From the NCBI GenBank assembly GCA_900771955.1, contig CAAGPW010000156.1, forward strand, positions 1 through 21,265: a DNA stretch of 21,265 nt. Reading direction: 5' to 3'. The DNA comes from Lachnospiraceae bacterium (GTDB taxonomy: Bacteria > Bacillota > Clostridia > Lachnospirales > Lachnospiraceae). Shown here in pieces: positions 14,768 to 21,265 of the stretch (positions within the stretch are counted from its first letter, which is position 1; the number at the start of each line of letters is the position of its first letter). The position numbers and the translations under genes are program-made. The notes under the pieces were generated by a model, which was not told the DNA's origin, made no database searches, and saw only the letters and a list, made by a program, of their open reading frames with translations.

Positions 14768-14805
14768 ATTTTGATAGAAATATCCTTATAAGGAGGTGAA
14801 AGAAA

Positions 14806-15048
14806 GTGGTAAAGATCAGATTAAGAAGATTAGGACAGAAAAAAGCTCCTTTTTATAGAATCGTCGTAGCAGATGCAAATTCTCCAAGAGATGGCAGATT
14901 CATCGAGGAAATCGGAACTTATGATCCAACAAAAGATCCCAGCGAATATCATGTAAATGAAGAACTGGCAAAGAAATGGTTAGCAAACGGTGCTCAGCCG
15001 ACCGCTACTGTAAACAGAATTTTCAAAGCTACCGGTATCGTAAAATAA
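14806..15048 (+). CDS. rpsP: Small ribosomal subunit protein bS16
   Basis: The 80-residue protein starts (M)VKIRLRRLGQKKAPFYRIVV, the standard S16 opening, and continues with ADANSPRDGRFIEEIGTYDP. S16 is an assembly protein of the 30S subunit. The start codon is GTG, supported by a very strong AAGGAGGTG at 14790-14798, nine bases upstream. It heads the usual rpsP-khpA-rimM-trmD series. A weak hairpin upstream may set its level relative to ffh. Confidence 0.97.
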   Translation: MVKIRLRRLGQKKAPFYRIVVADANSPRDGRFIEEIGTYDPTKDPSEYHVNEELAKKWLANGAQPTATVNRIFKATGIVK

Positions 15049-15075
15049 TCATTTGGGATTTGTGAGGTGAATGTA

Positions 15076-15306
15076 ATGAAAGAATTAGTGGAAGTAATTG
15101 CAAAATCACTGGTAGATCATCCGGATGAAGTAGTTGTTACTGAAAGCGAAAATGACAAAGCTCTTGTAGTGGAACTGCGTGTTGCGCAGACCGACATGGG
15201 CAAAGTAATTGGCAAACAGGGACGTATTGCGAAAGCAATCCGTTCTGTAGTGAAAGCAGCAGCCTCAAAAGAAAACAAAAAAGTTATTGTAGAAATTGTA
15301 CAGTAA
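15076..15306 (+). CDS. khpA: KH-domain RNA-binding protein KhpA
   Basis: The 76-residue protein is a single KH domain with the GKVIGKQGRIAKAIRSVVKA segment (42-61), where GKQG (46-49) is the GxxG RNA-contact loop. KhpA, with KhpB/Jag, is a Firmicute RNA chaperone that affects cell elongation and division in streptococci and binds many small RNAs. The ATG at 15076 is preferred because GAGGTG (15064-15069) lies six bases before it. A GTG at 15067 is in frame but falls inside that ribosome-binding site. The location between rpsP and rimM is the standard one. Bacillus has ylqD next, and here a long hairpin occupies that gap instead. Confidence 0.95.
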   Translation: MKELVEVIAKSLVDHPDEVVVTESENDKALVVELRVAQTDMGKVIGKQGRIAKAIRSVVKAAASKENKKVIVEIVQ

Positions 15307-15310
15307 TGAA

Positions 15311-15365
15311 AATGAGGGCACTGTAAAATAGCCGCATTGACAGGATATTTTACAGTGCCCTCATT
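15311..15365 (+). other. Perfect 20-bp hairpin between khpA and rimM
   Basis: Bases 15311-15330 are the exact reverse complement of 15346-15365, with a 15-base loop (15331-15345). The stem begins four bases after the khpA stop. It is followed by GGATATCGGC, not by Ts, so it should not terminate on its own. As RNA it would be a 20-bp perfect duplex, a good shape for RNase III. It would also separate the khpA and rimM parts of the message. Confidence 0.8.
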
Positions 15366-15395
15366 GGATATCGGCAAAAGCAGGAGGAAGATAGG

Positions 15396-15917
15396 TTGGA
15401 AGATTTATTGCAGGTAGGCGTTATCACCACGACACATGGTGTGCGCGGTGAGGTCAAGGTGTTTCCGACGACGGATGATGCAAACCGGTTTAAAAAATTA
15501 AAAGAAGTTATTCTTGATACAGGAAAAGAACAGTTGCCTTTGGAGATCATGCAGGTAAAGTTTTTTAAAAACCTGGTTATTTTAAAATTCAAGGGAATCG
15601 ATAACATAAATGATATTGAAAAATATAAGGGCAAAAGCCTTTATGTCACAAGAGAGAATGCAGTAAAGTTAAAAAAGAATGAATATTTTATCGCTGATCT
15701 GATCGGTATGCGTGCAGTGACCGAGGAAGGTGAGGAGCTTGGCACATTAAAAGATGTGATGCAGACGGGCGCAAATGATGTCTATGTCATTCAAAAAGAG
15801 GGCGAGGACGAGCTTTTAGTTCCTGCCATCAGAGACTGTGTGAAAAATGTGGATATCGAGGGCGGGGTCATGACACTTCATCTTTTGGAGGGACTGCGCG
15901 ACATCAATAAAAAGTAA
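15396..15917 (+). CDS. rimM: Ribosome maturation factor RimM
   Basis: RimM helps assemble the 30S head, binding S19 and acting in 16S rRNA processing. The 173-residue protein has the N-terminal barrel with LLQVGVITTTHGVRGEVKVF, where THGVRGEVKV is the family hallmark. A linker and a C-terminal PRC-barrel domain follow, with YFIADLIGMRAVTEEGEELG and the end motif LLVPAIRDCVKNVDIEGG. The start codon is TTG at 15396, supported by AGGAGG at 15382-15387. No in-frame ATG suits the N-terminal alignment better. It ends 11 bases before trmD, the usual partner. The hairpin just upstream may lower or delay translation of rimM. Confidence 0.95.
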   Translation: MEDLLQVGVITTTHGVRGEVKVFPTTDDANRFKKLKEVILDTGKEQLPLEIMQVKFFKNLVILKFKGIDNINDIEKYKGKSLYVTRENAVKLKKNEYFIADLIGMRAVTEEGEELGTLKDVMQTGANDVYVIQKEGEDELLVPAIRDCVKNVDIEGGVMTLHLLEGLRDINKK

Positions 15918-15928
15918 AAGAGGTAACT

Positions 15929-16642
15929 ATGAGATTTCATATATTAACGCTGTTTCCGGATATGGTGGAGCAGGGGCTGCATACCAGTATTATCGGACGT
16001 GCAGTGGAAAAAGGCATATTATCCATAGAAGCGGTTAATATCCGTGATTATACGTTAGAACGGCACAAAAAAGTCGATGATTATCCTTACGGCGGCGGAG
16101 CCGGTATGGTCATGCAGGCACAGCCGATCTATGATGCGTGGCAGGCTGTCGTCGAAAGGATAGGTTACCGTCCAAGGACGATCTATCTGACACCGCAGGG
16201 ACCGACCTTTCATCAGGGAATGGCAAAGGAGTATGCGAAGGAAGAAGACCTGATCTTACTCTGCGGTCACTATGAGGGGATCGATGAACGGGTGCTTGAG
16301 GAGATCGTGACGGATTATGTTTCGATCGGAGACTATGTGCTGACCGGAGGAGAACTTCCGGCGATGGTCATGGTGGATGCCATTTCCCGTATGGTGCCGG
16401 GGGTATTAAGCAATCAGGAATCTGGCAGCACGGAGTCTTTTGAAGGAAATCTGCTTGAATATCCGCAGTATTCAAGGCCGGAGGAGTGGCATGGCAGGAA
16501 AGTTCCGCAGATCCTTTTGTCCGGCGATCACGCAAAAGTGGATGCGTGGCGCAGGGAGCAGTCGATCCTGCGCACCAAAGAGCGCAGGCCGGATCTTTTA
16601 GAACGGGCGGAGCTGACCGAAAAAGAAAGACAACGTTACTGA
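15929..16642 (+). CDS. trmD: tRNA (guanine-37-N1)-methyltransferase
   Basis: TrmD methylates G37 next to the anticodon using S-adenosylmethionine and prevents +1 frameshifts. The 237-residue protein starts MRFHILTLFPDM. It has DYPYGGGAGMVM (51-62), LTPQG (87-91), GHYEGIDER (113-121) and SIGDYVLTGGELPAMVM (132-148), the knot-forming SAM site of the SPOUT class. The C-terminal part contains ESFEGNLLEYPQYSRP and the helix ending in RTKERRPDLL. AGAGGTAACT before the ATG is the ribosome-binding site. The gene after it would usually be rplS, but a phosphopantetheinyl transferase gene is inserted. Confidence 0.97.
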   Translation: MRFHILTLFPDMVEQGLHTSIIGRAVEKGILSIEAVNIRDYTLERHKKVDDYPYGGGAGMVMQAQPIYDAWQAVVERIGYRPRTIYLTPQGPTFHQGMAKEYAKEEDLILLCGHYEGIDERVLEEIVTDYVSIGDYVLTGGELPAMVMVDAISRMVPGVLSNQESGSTESFEGNLLEYPQYSRPEEWHGRKVPQILLSGDHAKVDAWRREQSILRTKERRPDLLERAELTEKERQRY

Positions 16643-16672
16643 TCCGGGTGACAGGGATTAGGAGAATGCCGG

Positions 16673-17314
16673 ATGATAGAAATATATGGACTGGATATGG
16701 ATGAACTGGACGAGCGCATGATAACGGAAGCGTTTGCCCTGGAATATTTTTCGGATTACCGCAGGGAGAAGATCGTACGCTGTAAAAATGAAAAGGCAAA
16801 AAGGCAGAGCATTGCAGCGGGGTATCTTTTGGACTGCGTATTATCAAGACACGGGATGCGGGAGAAAAGTGCCGTGTTCCATACAAATCCGGATGGAAAG
16901 CGTCTGCTTGACGGCGCAGATATAAATCTGTCCCACTCCGGACATTATGTGCTCTGTGCCTATGGAACAGCGCCGGTGGGAATTGATGTGGAGCGTATCA
17001 GGCAGGATAATGAAAAAGTCGCAAAACGTTTTTTTGCGGCACGGGAGTATGAATGGCTCATGGCACAGAAAGATCATGCGGAAGCGTTTGCAAGGCTGTG
17101 GACTTTAAAAGAAAGCTACGTAAAGAAGATCGGAACCGGATTAAGAACACCGTTGGATCAGTTTGAGATCCGTATGCAGCCACAGATCGGTGTGTGGAAA
17201 GCAGGGGGAAAAACGAGGGAAGACTGCTTTTTCCGCGAATACCGCAGGGAGGATTACTGTATTGCGGTATGTGCCGGGGAGGGAGCATTCCCGGAGGAGA
17301 TCACATTCCTTTGA
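16673..17314 (+). CDS. Sfp-type 4'-phosphopantetheinyl transferase
   Basis: This family moves phosphopantetheine from coenzyme A to a serine of carrier proteins. The 213-residue protein shows NLSHSGHYVLCAYG (85-98), GIDVERI (103-109, with metal-binding D105 and E107) and WTLKESYVKKIGTGL (143-157, with E147 and K151), the two core Sfp motifs in the right spacing. It is of Sfp length, not the short AcpS form. AGGAG at 16660-16664 supports the start. It follows trmD by 30 bases and precedes the rplS promoter, so it likely ends the ylxM-to-trmD transcript. No polyketide or non-ribosomal peptide gene is visible here. The only carrier in the window is AcpP (5490-5723), so it could serve AcpP or a remote pathway. 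Confidence 0.9.
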   Translation: MIEIYGLDMDELDERMITEAFALEYFSDYRREKIVRCKNEKAKRQSIAAGYLLDCVLSRHGMREKSAVFHTNPDGKRLLDGADINLSHSGHYVLCAYGTAPVGIDVERIRQDNEKVAKRFFAAREYEWLMAQKDHAEAFARLWTLKESYVKKIGTGLRTPLDQFEIRMQPQIGVWKAGGKTREDCFFREYRREDYCIAVCAGEGAFPEEITFL

Positions 17315-17351
17315 GAACGGCAGTTTTGCGTTAAAAAACGTAAAAAAGTGC

Positions 17352-17380
17352 TTGCAAACAGGCAGTATTTATGATAAAGT
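17352..17380 (+). promoter_or_regulatory. Promoter of rplS
   Basis: TTGCAA (17352-17357), a 17-base spacer and TAAAGT (17375-17380) preceded by TG at 17372-17373 form an extended -10 promoter. Each box matches the consensus at four of six positions. Confidence 0.5.
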
Positions 17381-17459
17381 AAACTAGTTGTGAAATAAAC
17401 GCGATGGTCCTCTGTTACAAATTGTATTAAGAACATCAAAATAATCAGGAGGTCACAAA
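17381..17459 (+). promoter_or_regulatory. rplS 5' leader, possible autoregulatory region
   Basis: About 70 untranslated bases lie between the predicted start site and the L19 start. CCTCTG (17409-17414) could pair with the ribosome-binding region CAGGAGG (17446-17452) with one bulged G, which would hide the Shine-Dalgarno sequence. L19 leaders that respond to ribosomal protein are described in Firmicutes (Rfam L19_leader), but I cannot confirm a match by eye. Confidence 0.3.
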
Positions 17460-17813
17460 ATGAACGCAAGCGAAATCATTAAGAGCATTGAAGCAGAACA
17501 GTTAAAAGCTGAAGTACCGGAGTTCCGTGTTGGTGATACGGTTAAGGTATTTGCCAAGATCAAAGAAGGAAACCGTGAAAGAATTCAGGTTTTTGAAGGA
17601 ACTGTATTAAAGAGACAGGGCGGAAGCAATCGCGAGACTTTCACCGTAAGAAAGTTTTCAAACGGTGTCGGCGTAGAAAAGACCTGGCCGTTACATTCTC
17701 CGCATGTTGAGAAGGTTGAAGTCGTAAGACATGGTAAAGTAAGACGTGCAAAACTGAATTACTTACGTGATCGTATCGGTAAGAAAGCAAAGGTTAAAGA
17801 ATTAGTAAAATAA
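17460..17813 (+). CDS. rplS: Large ribosomal subunit protein bL19
   Basis: The 117-residue basic protein has the L19 landmarks FRVGDTVKVFAKIKEGNRER and VQVFEGTVLKRQGGSNRETF-like wording. These are followed by FTVRKFSNGVGVEKTWPLHS and a basic C-terminal YLRDRIGKKAKVKELVK. L19 sits at the 30S-50S interface. AGGAGG at 17447-17452 supports the ATG. It has its own promoter and is followed by a terminator-like hairpin, so it can be expressed alone at high level, separate from the trmD unit. Confidence 0.97.
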   Translation: MNASEIIKSIEAEQLKAEVPEFRVGDTVKVFAKIKEGNRERIQVFEGTVLKRQGGSNRETFTVRKFSNGVGVEKTWPLHSPHVEKVEVVRHGKVRRAKLNYLRDRIGKKAKVKELVK

Positions 17814-17823
17814 GAAGTGCAAG

Positions 17824-17864
17824 AGAGGGACAATTTCAGAGCATAAATTGTTCCTCTTATTGTT
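17824..17864 (+). terminator. Terminator-like hairpin after rplS
   Basis: AGAGGGACAATTT (17824-17836) pairs with AAATTGTTCCTCT (17845-17857) in 13 pairs with one G-U, around an 8-base loop. The tail TATTGTTTT is T-rich but interrupted, so it is probably a partial terminator that lets some transcripts reach lepB. Confidence 0.65.
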
Positions 17865-17880
17865 TTATGAGGAAAGCGGC

Positions 17881-18468
17881 ATGAGAAGATACAGAAGGAC
17901 GGGACTTGATTTTAACCGGAGAAAAAGAGATGTGAATCTTCCCCTGTTGAAGGAGATTGTTTCCTGGGTGGTGGAGATTGCCATTGTGCTTATGATGGCG
18001 TTTGTGCTGGTGTATTTTATCGGAATGCGAACCAGTGTGGTGGGGCAGTCTATGTCAGAGACGCTTGAAAACGGCGATCAGATTCTGGTGAACCGTTTCA
18101 TTTATAAAATTGTCGGACCGAAGGCAAATGATGTGATCGTGTTTCTGCCCAACGGAAATGAAAAATCGCATTATTATGTGAAGCGTGTCGTCGGTGTGCC
18201 GGGAGATACCGTGCAGATCAAAGACGGCAGAGTCTATGTGAACGGAGCGGAATTTACAGAGAAAGTGGATGCTGCGGCGATCGAGGATGCGGGACTTGCG
18301 GCGGATACTGTCACGCTTGGGGATGACGAGTATTTTGTGCTCGGGGATAACCGTAACAACAGTGAGGACAGCAGATACGCCAATATCGGCAATATCAAGC
18401 GGGAATATATTATCGGAAAAGCGTGGTTTGTGATATCCACGGGTGACCGGTTTGGATTTATAAAATAA
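17881..18468 (+). CDS. lepB: Signal peptidase I
   Basis: LepB removes signal peptides from exported proteins at the outer face of the membrane. From ATG 17881 the protein has 195 residues. A basic N-terminus (1-26) is followed by one membrane segment (about 28-48, VSWVVEIAIVLMMAFVLVYFI), then VVGQSM with the catalytic serine S57. KRVVGVPGDTV follows with the general-base lysine K101, and then GDNRNNSEDSR, box E of the family. GAGGAAAG at 17869-17876 supports this start. A TTG at 17848 is in frame but lies inside the terminator stem. It forms a secretion theme with ftsY and ffh and runs straight into rbgA after 20 bases. Confidence 0.94.
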   Translation: MRRYRRTGLDFNRRKRDVNLPLLKEIVSWVVEIAIVLMMAFVLVYFIGMRTSVVGQSMSETLENGDQILVNRFIYKIVGPKANDVIVFLPNGNEKSHYYVKRVVGVPGDTVQIKDGRVYVNGAEFTEKVDAAAIEDAGLAADTVTLGDDEYFVLGDNRNNSEDSRYANIGNIKREYIIGKAWFVISTGDRFGFIK

Positions 18469-18488
18469 AGTGTACGGGAGGAAAAAAT

Positions 18489-19355
18489 ATGCAGTTTCAG
18501 TGGTATCCGGGTCATATGACCAAGGCGAAGCGGATGATGCAGGAGGATATGAAGCTGGTCGATCTGGTCATTGAACTGGTCGATGCCAGAATTCCGATGA
18601 GCAGCCGGAACCCGGACATTGATGAACTCGGAAAAAATAAGGCACGACTGATCCTGATGAACAAGGCAGACCTTGCGGATGACAAAAAGACGGAACAGTG
18701 GATGGACTATTTTAAAAGCAGAGGCTTTTATGCGGTAAAACTGGATTCCAGAAAAAAGAATGGAATGAAATCCGTTCAGAATGTGATCGCGGAGGCCTGT
18801 AAAGAAAAGACCGAGCGAGACCGCAGGCGCGGCATTTTAAACCGTCCGGTGCGGGCGATGGTCGTCGGGATACCGAATGTAGGAAAATCCACGTTTATCA
18901 ATACCTTTGCGGGAAAAGCGTGTGCAAAGACCGGAAATAAACCGGGTGTTACACGGGGAAAGCAGTGGATAAGGCTCAACAAAAATGTGGAGCTTCTGGA
19001 TACGCCAGGTATCCTATGGCCCAAATTTGAAGATCAGAAAGTCGGCATGCGCCTTGCGTGGATCGGTTCCATCAAGGATGAGATCTTAAATATTGATGAA
19101 CTGGCGATGCTGTTCATTCAGTATATGTTAGAGGAGTATCCGGGTGTTTTAAAGACACGCTATGGCATCACAGAGGAAGCCGCAGATGGGGAAAACGCAG
19201 CAGCAAAGGCGTTAGAGGAGATCGCGGTCAACCGGAAATGTATCAAAAAGGGCAATGAATACGATTACAGCAAGGCGGCAGCACTCGTGATCGATGAGTT
19301 TCGGAGCGGACAGCTTGGCAGTCTGACGCTGGAAAGTCCGGCGCAGGATGTATAA
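18489..19355 (+). CDS. rbgA: Ribosome biogenesis GTPase RbgA (YlqF)
   Basis: RbgA is needed for a late step of 50S assembly, including L16 entry. The 288-residue protein opens with QWYPGHMTKAKR (4-15). It then shows circularly permuted GTPase motifs: G4 NKAD (58-61) first, then G1 GIPNVGKS (127-134), G2 threonine T155 in PGVTRG, and G3 DTPG (171-174). A helical C-terminal domain (about 185-288) follows. GGGAGGAAAA before the ATG is the ribosome-binding site. The gene is followed 17 bases later by rnhB, the standard Firmicute pair. Confidence 0.96.
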   Translation: MQFQWYPGHMTKAKRMMQEDMKLVDLVIELVDARIPMSSRNPDIDELGKNKARLILMNKADLADDKKTEQWMDYFKSRGFYAVKLDSRKKNGMKSVQNVIAEACKEKTERDRRRGILNRPVRAMVVGIPNVGKSTFINTFAGKACAKTGNKPGVTRGKQWIRLNKNVELLDTPGILWPKFEDQKVGMRLAWIGSIKDEILNIDELAMLFIQYMLEEYPGVLKTRYGITEEAADGENAAAKALEEIAVNRKCIKKGNEYDYSKAAALVIDEFRSGQLGSLTLESPAQDV

Positions 19356-19372
19356 ATCAAAAGAGGAAGTAC

Positions 19373-20146
19373 ATGGAAGATAAGATCATGGAAAAGAAAA
19401 TCGGAGAAATCAAAGAAGAACTGAAGGCAGCAGAGGATATTCTGTTGCCTGATTTTATAAAAAAATACGGGGCAGATGAGAGAAGCGGCGTGCAGGCACT
19501 GGTCGGGCAGGCAAAAAAGCGTCTGGATAAGCTCGAACAGGAAAAGGCGCGCATAGAAGCTTTAAAGAAGTATGAGAAGGAATACGCGCAGTATGAGTAT
19601 ATCTGCGGGATCGATGAGGTGGGCAGAGGACCGCTCGCGGGACCGGTTGTGGCAGGAGCTGTGATCCTGCCGAAGGACTGCGATATTTTATATATCAATG
19701 ATTCCAAAAAATTAAGTGCAAAAAAGCGTGAACAGCTTTATGATGAAATCATGGAAAAAGCGGTTGCGGTTGGTATCGGCATGGTCGGACCAAACCGGAT
19801 TGACGAGATCAATATTTTGCAGGCGACGTATGAAGCGATGCGGGAAGCTATAAGGAATCTTGCAGTAAAACCCGATATATTATTAAACGATGCGGTTACG
19901 ATCCCGGAGGTTGACATAAAACAGGTGCCGATCATTAAGGGAGATGCAAAGAGTATTTCCATCGGAGCGGCAAGTATTGTGGCAAAGGTGACCAGGGATC
20001 GTCTTATGGTGGAGTATGATAAGATCATGCCGGAGTATGATTTTGCATCAAACAAGGGCTATGGTTCGGCGGAGCACATTGCGGCACTGAAAAAATATGG
20101 ACCGACACAGATCCACCGTGCATCTTTTATCAAAAATTTTGTGTAA
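19373..20146 (+). CDS. rnhB: Ribonuclease HII
   Basis: RNase HII removes RNA from RNA-DNA hybrids and excises misincorporated ribonucleotides. The 257-residue protein has a charged helical N-terminal extension (1-72), typical of the Bacillus type, before the catalytic domain. That domain begins YICGIDEVGRGPLAGPVVAGA with D81 and E82. The other metal-binding residues are D173 (ILLNDAVTIP) and D191 (IKGDAKS). The end ALKKYGPTQIHRASF is conserved. AGAGGAAG at 19362-19369 supports the start. It ends 12 bases before the truncated last gene. Confidence 0.96.
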   Translation: MEDKIMEKKIGEIKEELKAAEDILLPDFIKKYGADERSGVQALVGQAKKRLDKLEQEKARIEALKKYEKEYAQYEYICGIDEVGRGPLAGPVVAGAVILPKDCDILYINDSKKLSAKKREQLYDEIMEKAVAVGIGMVGPNRIDEINILQATYEAMREAIRNLAVKPDILLNDAVTIPEVDIKQVPIIKGDAKSISIGAASIVAKVTRDRLMVEYDKIMPEYDFASNKGYGSAEHIAALKKYGPTQIHRASFIKNFV

Positions 20147-20158
20147 GGATGGATGTTT

Positions 20159-21265
20159 ATGCAGATATCGGATCTTTTTGGGCAATATGAGGTAAACACG
20201 TCGGCAAATTCGTCCGGAGCCGGAAATGTGGCAGGCAGTGCAGCGGCAAATGCAAGCCAGTCACTCGCGGATGCAATGCGCATGCTCCCGGCTGGAAGCG
20301 TTTTTGAGGCGACGGTCAATGAAATGGAAAACGGAGAAGTTGTGCTTGGATTAAGCGACGGAAGAACTGTGTCTGCAAGACTTACCGCCGGTATTTCATT
20401 AAATGTCGGAGAAGCCATGTTCTTTCAGGTTAAATCTAACAATGGCACCCAGATCGAGATCCGGCCGTTCCAGACCGGACCGGAGGGGAATCCGACGCTG
20501 CTTAAGGCACTGGATGCTGCAGGACTCAATGTGAATGATAGAAACCTGACACTCGTAAATACCATGATGCAGGAACAGATGCCGATCGATAAGAGCAGTC
20601 TGCTTGCAATGGTGCGGCTCTCCGGAAACCATCCGGATGTTGCTCCGGCGACACTGGTCGAGATGACAAAGCTGGGACTTCCGGTAACGGAAGAAAATGC
20701 AGCAGCCTTTGAAAATTATAAGACGGATCAGAACGCTATGATGAAAGAACTGAATACGCTGTTTGAGAGGCTGCCGGAGATGGCGGGTAGTGAGAAGCTG
20801 CCGGTTTCCGATGCCATAGCATTTCATAAACAGATCACGGCGTTGCTTGGCGGTACACAGGCGGATGGAACTGTAACCGTAAAGGGACAGGAAACGGCAC
20901 CTGTGGATGTTCCGGCAGGGGATACTGCGACAGGAAATGTGTCAGATGCGGCTGCTTTTGGAAAAGCGGTGATGACAGATGGCGAAACTGTCAGTCAGGT
21001 TATACAGCAGGACGGGACGGAAGCACAGCAGACAGTACAGACAGCAGACCAGAATGATACCGCGGCACAGCAGACAGCGCAGAAGGCATTGCAGGATGGT
21101 ACCGCAGCACAACAGACAGTGCAGACGGCAGAGCAGGTAGGACGGGACGGAAACGTGGCGCAGCAGACAGCAGAGCAGTTAGGGCAGAATGATACTGCGG
21201 CACGGCAGGTAGTGCAACAGGATGGAGTGGCAGTGTCCACTTCGGGGGCAGCAGGAGAGGCGGCA
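20159..21265 (+). CDS. YlqG/FliK-like protein, 3'-truncated by the window end
   Basis: An open frame of 369 codons runs to the last base without a stop, so the C-terminus is not visible. The ATG at 20159 is preferred because AAGGA (20145-20149) lies nine bases before it. An in-frame ATG at 20153 is too close. Residues 1-45 are polar and low-complexity. Residues about 45-105 look like a small beta-rich domain (FEATVNEMENGEVVLGLSDG onward, ending IEIRPF). A helical region with DRNLTLVNTMMQEQMPIDKS follows. From residue 286 to 355 there is a Gln/Ala/Thr-rich repeat tract. The position after rbgA-rnhB is that of Bacillus ylqG, and the layout recalls FliK-type hook-length proteins, whose conserved domain is C-terminal and would be outside this window. 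Homology is inferred from position and style, not from a diagnostic motif. Confidence 0.65.
   Translation, partial: MQISDLFGQYEVNTSANSSGAGNVAGSAAANASQSLADAMRMLPAGSVFEATVNEMENGEVVLGLSDGRTVSARLTAGISLNVGEAMFFQVKSNNGTQIEIRPFQTGPEGNPTLLKALDAAGLNVNDRNLTLVNTMMQEQMPIDKSSLLAMVRLSGNHPDVAPATLVEMTKLGLPVTEENAAAFENYKTDQNAMMKELNTLFERLPEMAGSEKLPVSDAIAFHKQITALLGGTQADGTVTVKGQETAPVDVPAGDTATGNVSDAAAFGKAVMTDGETVSQVIQQDGTEAQQTVQTADQNDTAAQQTAQKALQDGTAAQQTVQTAEQVGRDGNVAQQTAEQLGQNDTAARQVVQQDGVAVSTSGAAGEAA
21014..21223 (+). repeat. Degenerate 42-base tandem repeat coding Gln/Ala/Thr units
   Basis: Within the last gene, five consecutive units have the core (G/D)TAAQQT. They are GTEAQQTVQTADQN (21014-21055), DTAAQQTAQKALQD (21056-21097), a 17-residue variant GTAAQQTVQTAEQVGRD (21098-21148), GNVAQQTAEQLGQN (21149-21190) and a shortened DTAARQVVQQD (21191-21223). 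The standard unit is 14 residues. Unit length changes by multiples of three bases, so the frame is kept. Confidence 0.75.

Noticed and set aside
15337..15342. TTGACA in the loop of the khpA-rimM hairpin as a rimM promoter.
   Set aside because: No -10-like sequence lies 16 to 18 bases downstream; that region is the stem's GC-containing right arm.
17848..17880. An upstream TTG start for lepB.
   Set aside because: It sits inside the terminator-like stem, while GAGGAAAG precedes the ATG at 17881.
21014..21223. A CRISPR-like array at the right end.
   Set aside because: The units are adjacent, degenerate, in frame and coding, with no unique spacers.

Overview
The window is a conserved housekeeping block from a low-to-mid GC Firmicute, most likely a Lachnospiraceae member of the Roseburia / Eubacterium rectale / Butyrivibrio group. 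This placement is inferred from gene order, protein style, strong AGGAGG ribosome-binding sites and clear sigma-A promoters. It was not tested by a database search. All genes except the first run on the + strand. No gene-free stretch is longer than about 200 bases, and I see no tRNA, rRNA, CRISPR array, IS element or prophage.

Region by region. (1) 1-157 is a palindrome-rich, gene-free segment next to the 3' end of tmcAL (158-1399, minus), a tRNA-Met wobble acetylation enzyme. tmcAL is divergent from ackA (1599-2792), and both intergenic promoters can be read. (2) A consensus promoter at 2801-2829 starts a DUF177/YceD gene and rpmF (L32), closed by a strong terminator at 3580-3608. (3) A YesL-family membrane protein (3720-4367) stands alone before a promoter that starts plsX, acpP, rnc, smc, ftsY, ilvA and a charged membrane protein of unknown function (to 12906). 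(4) A terminator whose descending arm carries the next -35 box separates this from ylxM, ffh, rpsP, khpA, rimM, trmD and an Sfp-type phosphopantetheinyl transferase (13027-17314). (5) A further promoter starts rplS. A terminator-like hairpin follows, then lepB, rbgA, rnhB and a 3'-truncated gene for a FliK/YlqG-like protein that runs off the window.

The order matches the Bacillus subtilis chromosome blocks ylbM-ylbN-rpmF and plsX...acpA-rncS-smc-ftsY...ylxM-ffh-rpsP-khpA...rimM-trmD-rplS-rbgA-rnhB-ylqG, joined here into one stretch. Compared with that order, ackA, the yesL-like gene, ilvA, the charged membrane protein, the Sfp-type gene and lepB are added. fabD, fabG and ylqD are missing, and tmcAL is inverted. 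Functional themes are lipid and acyl-carrier supply (plsX, acpP, Sfp-type PPTase), membrane targeting and secretion (ftsY, ylxM, ffh, lepB), ribosome parts and maturation (rpmF, rpsP, rplS, rimM, rbgA, rnc, DUF177, khpA), tRNA modification (tmcAL, trmD), chromosome maintenance (smc, rnhB) and central metabolism (ackA, ilvA).

I did not find an obvious new multi-gene system. The best leads are non-coding. One is a 20-pair uninterrupted hairpin just upstream of rnc, a plausible RNase III self-control site. Another is a perfect 20-bp stem between khpA and rimM with no T-tract. A third is a small GCGAAGC-centred palindromic repeat with a decayed second copy. The main protein leads are the Gln/Ala/Thr-rich repeats in the truncated last gene and the charged membrane protein upstream of ylxM-ffh.
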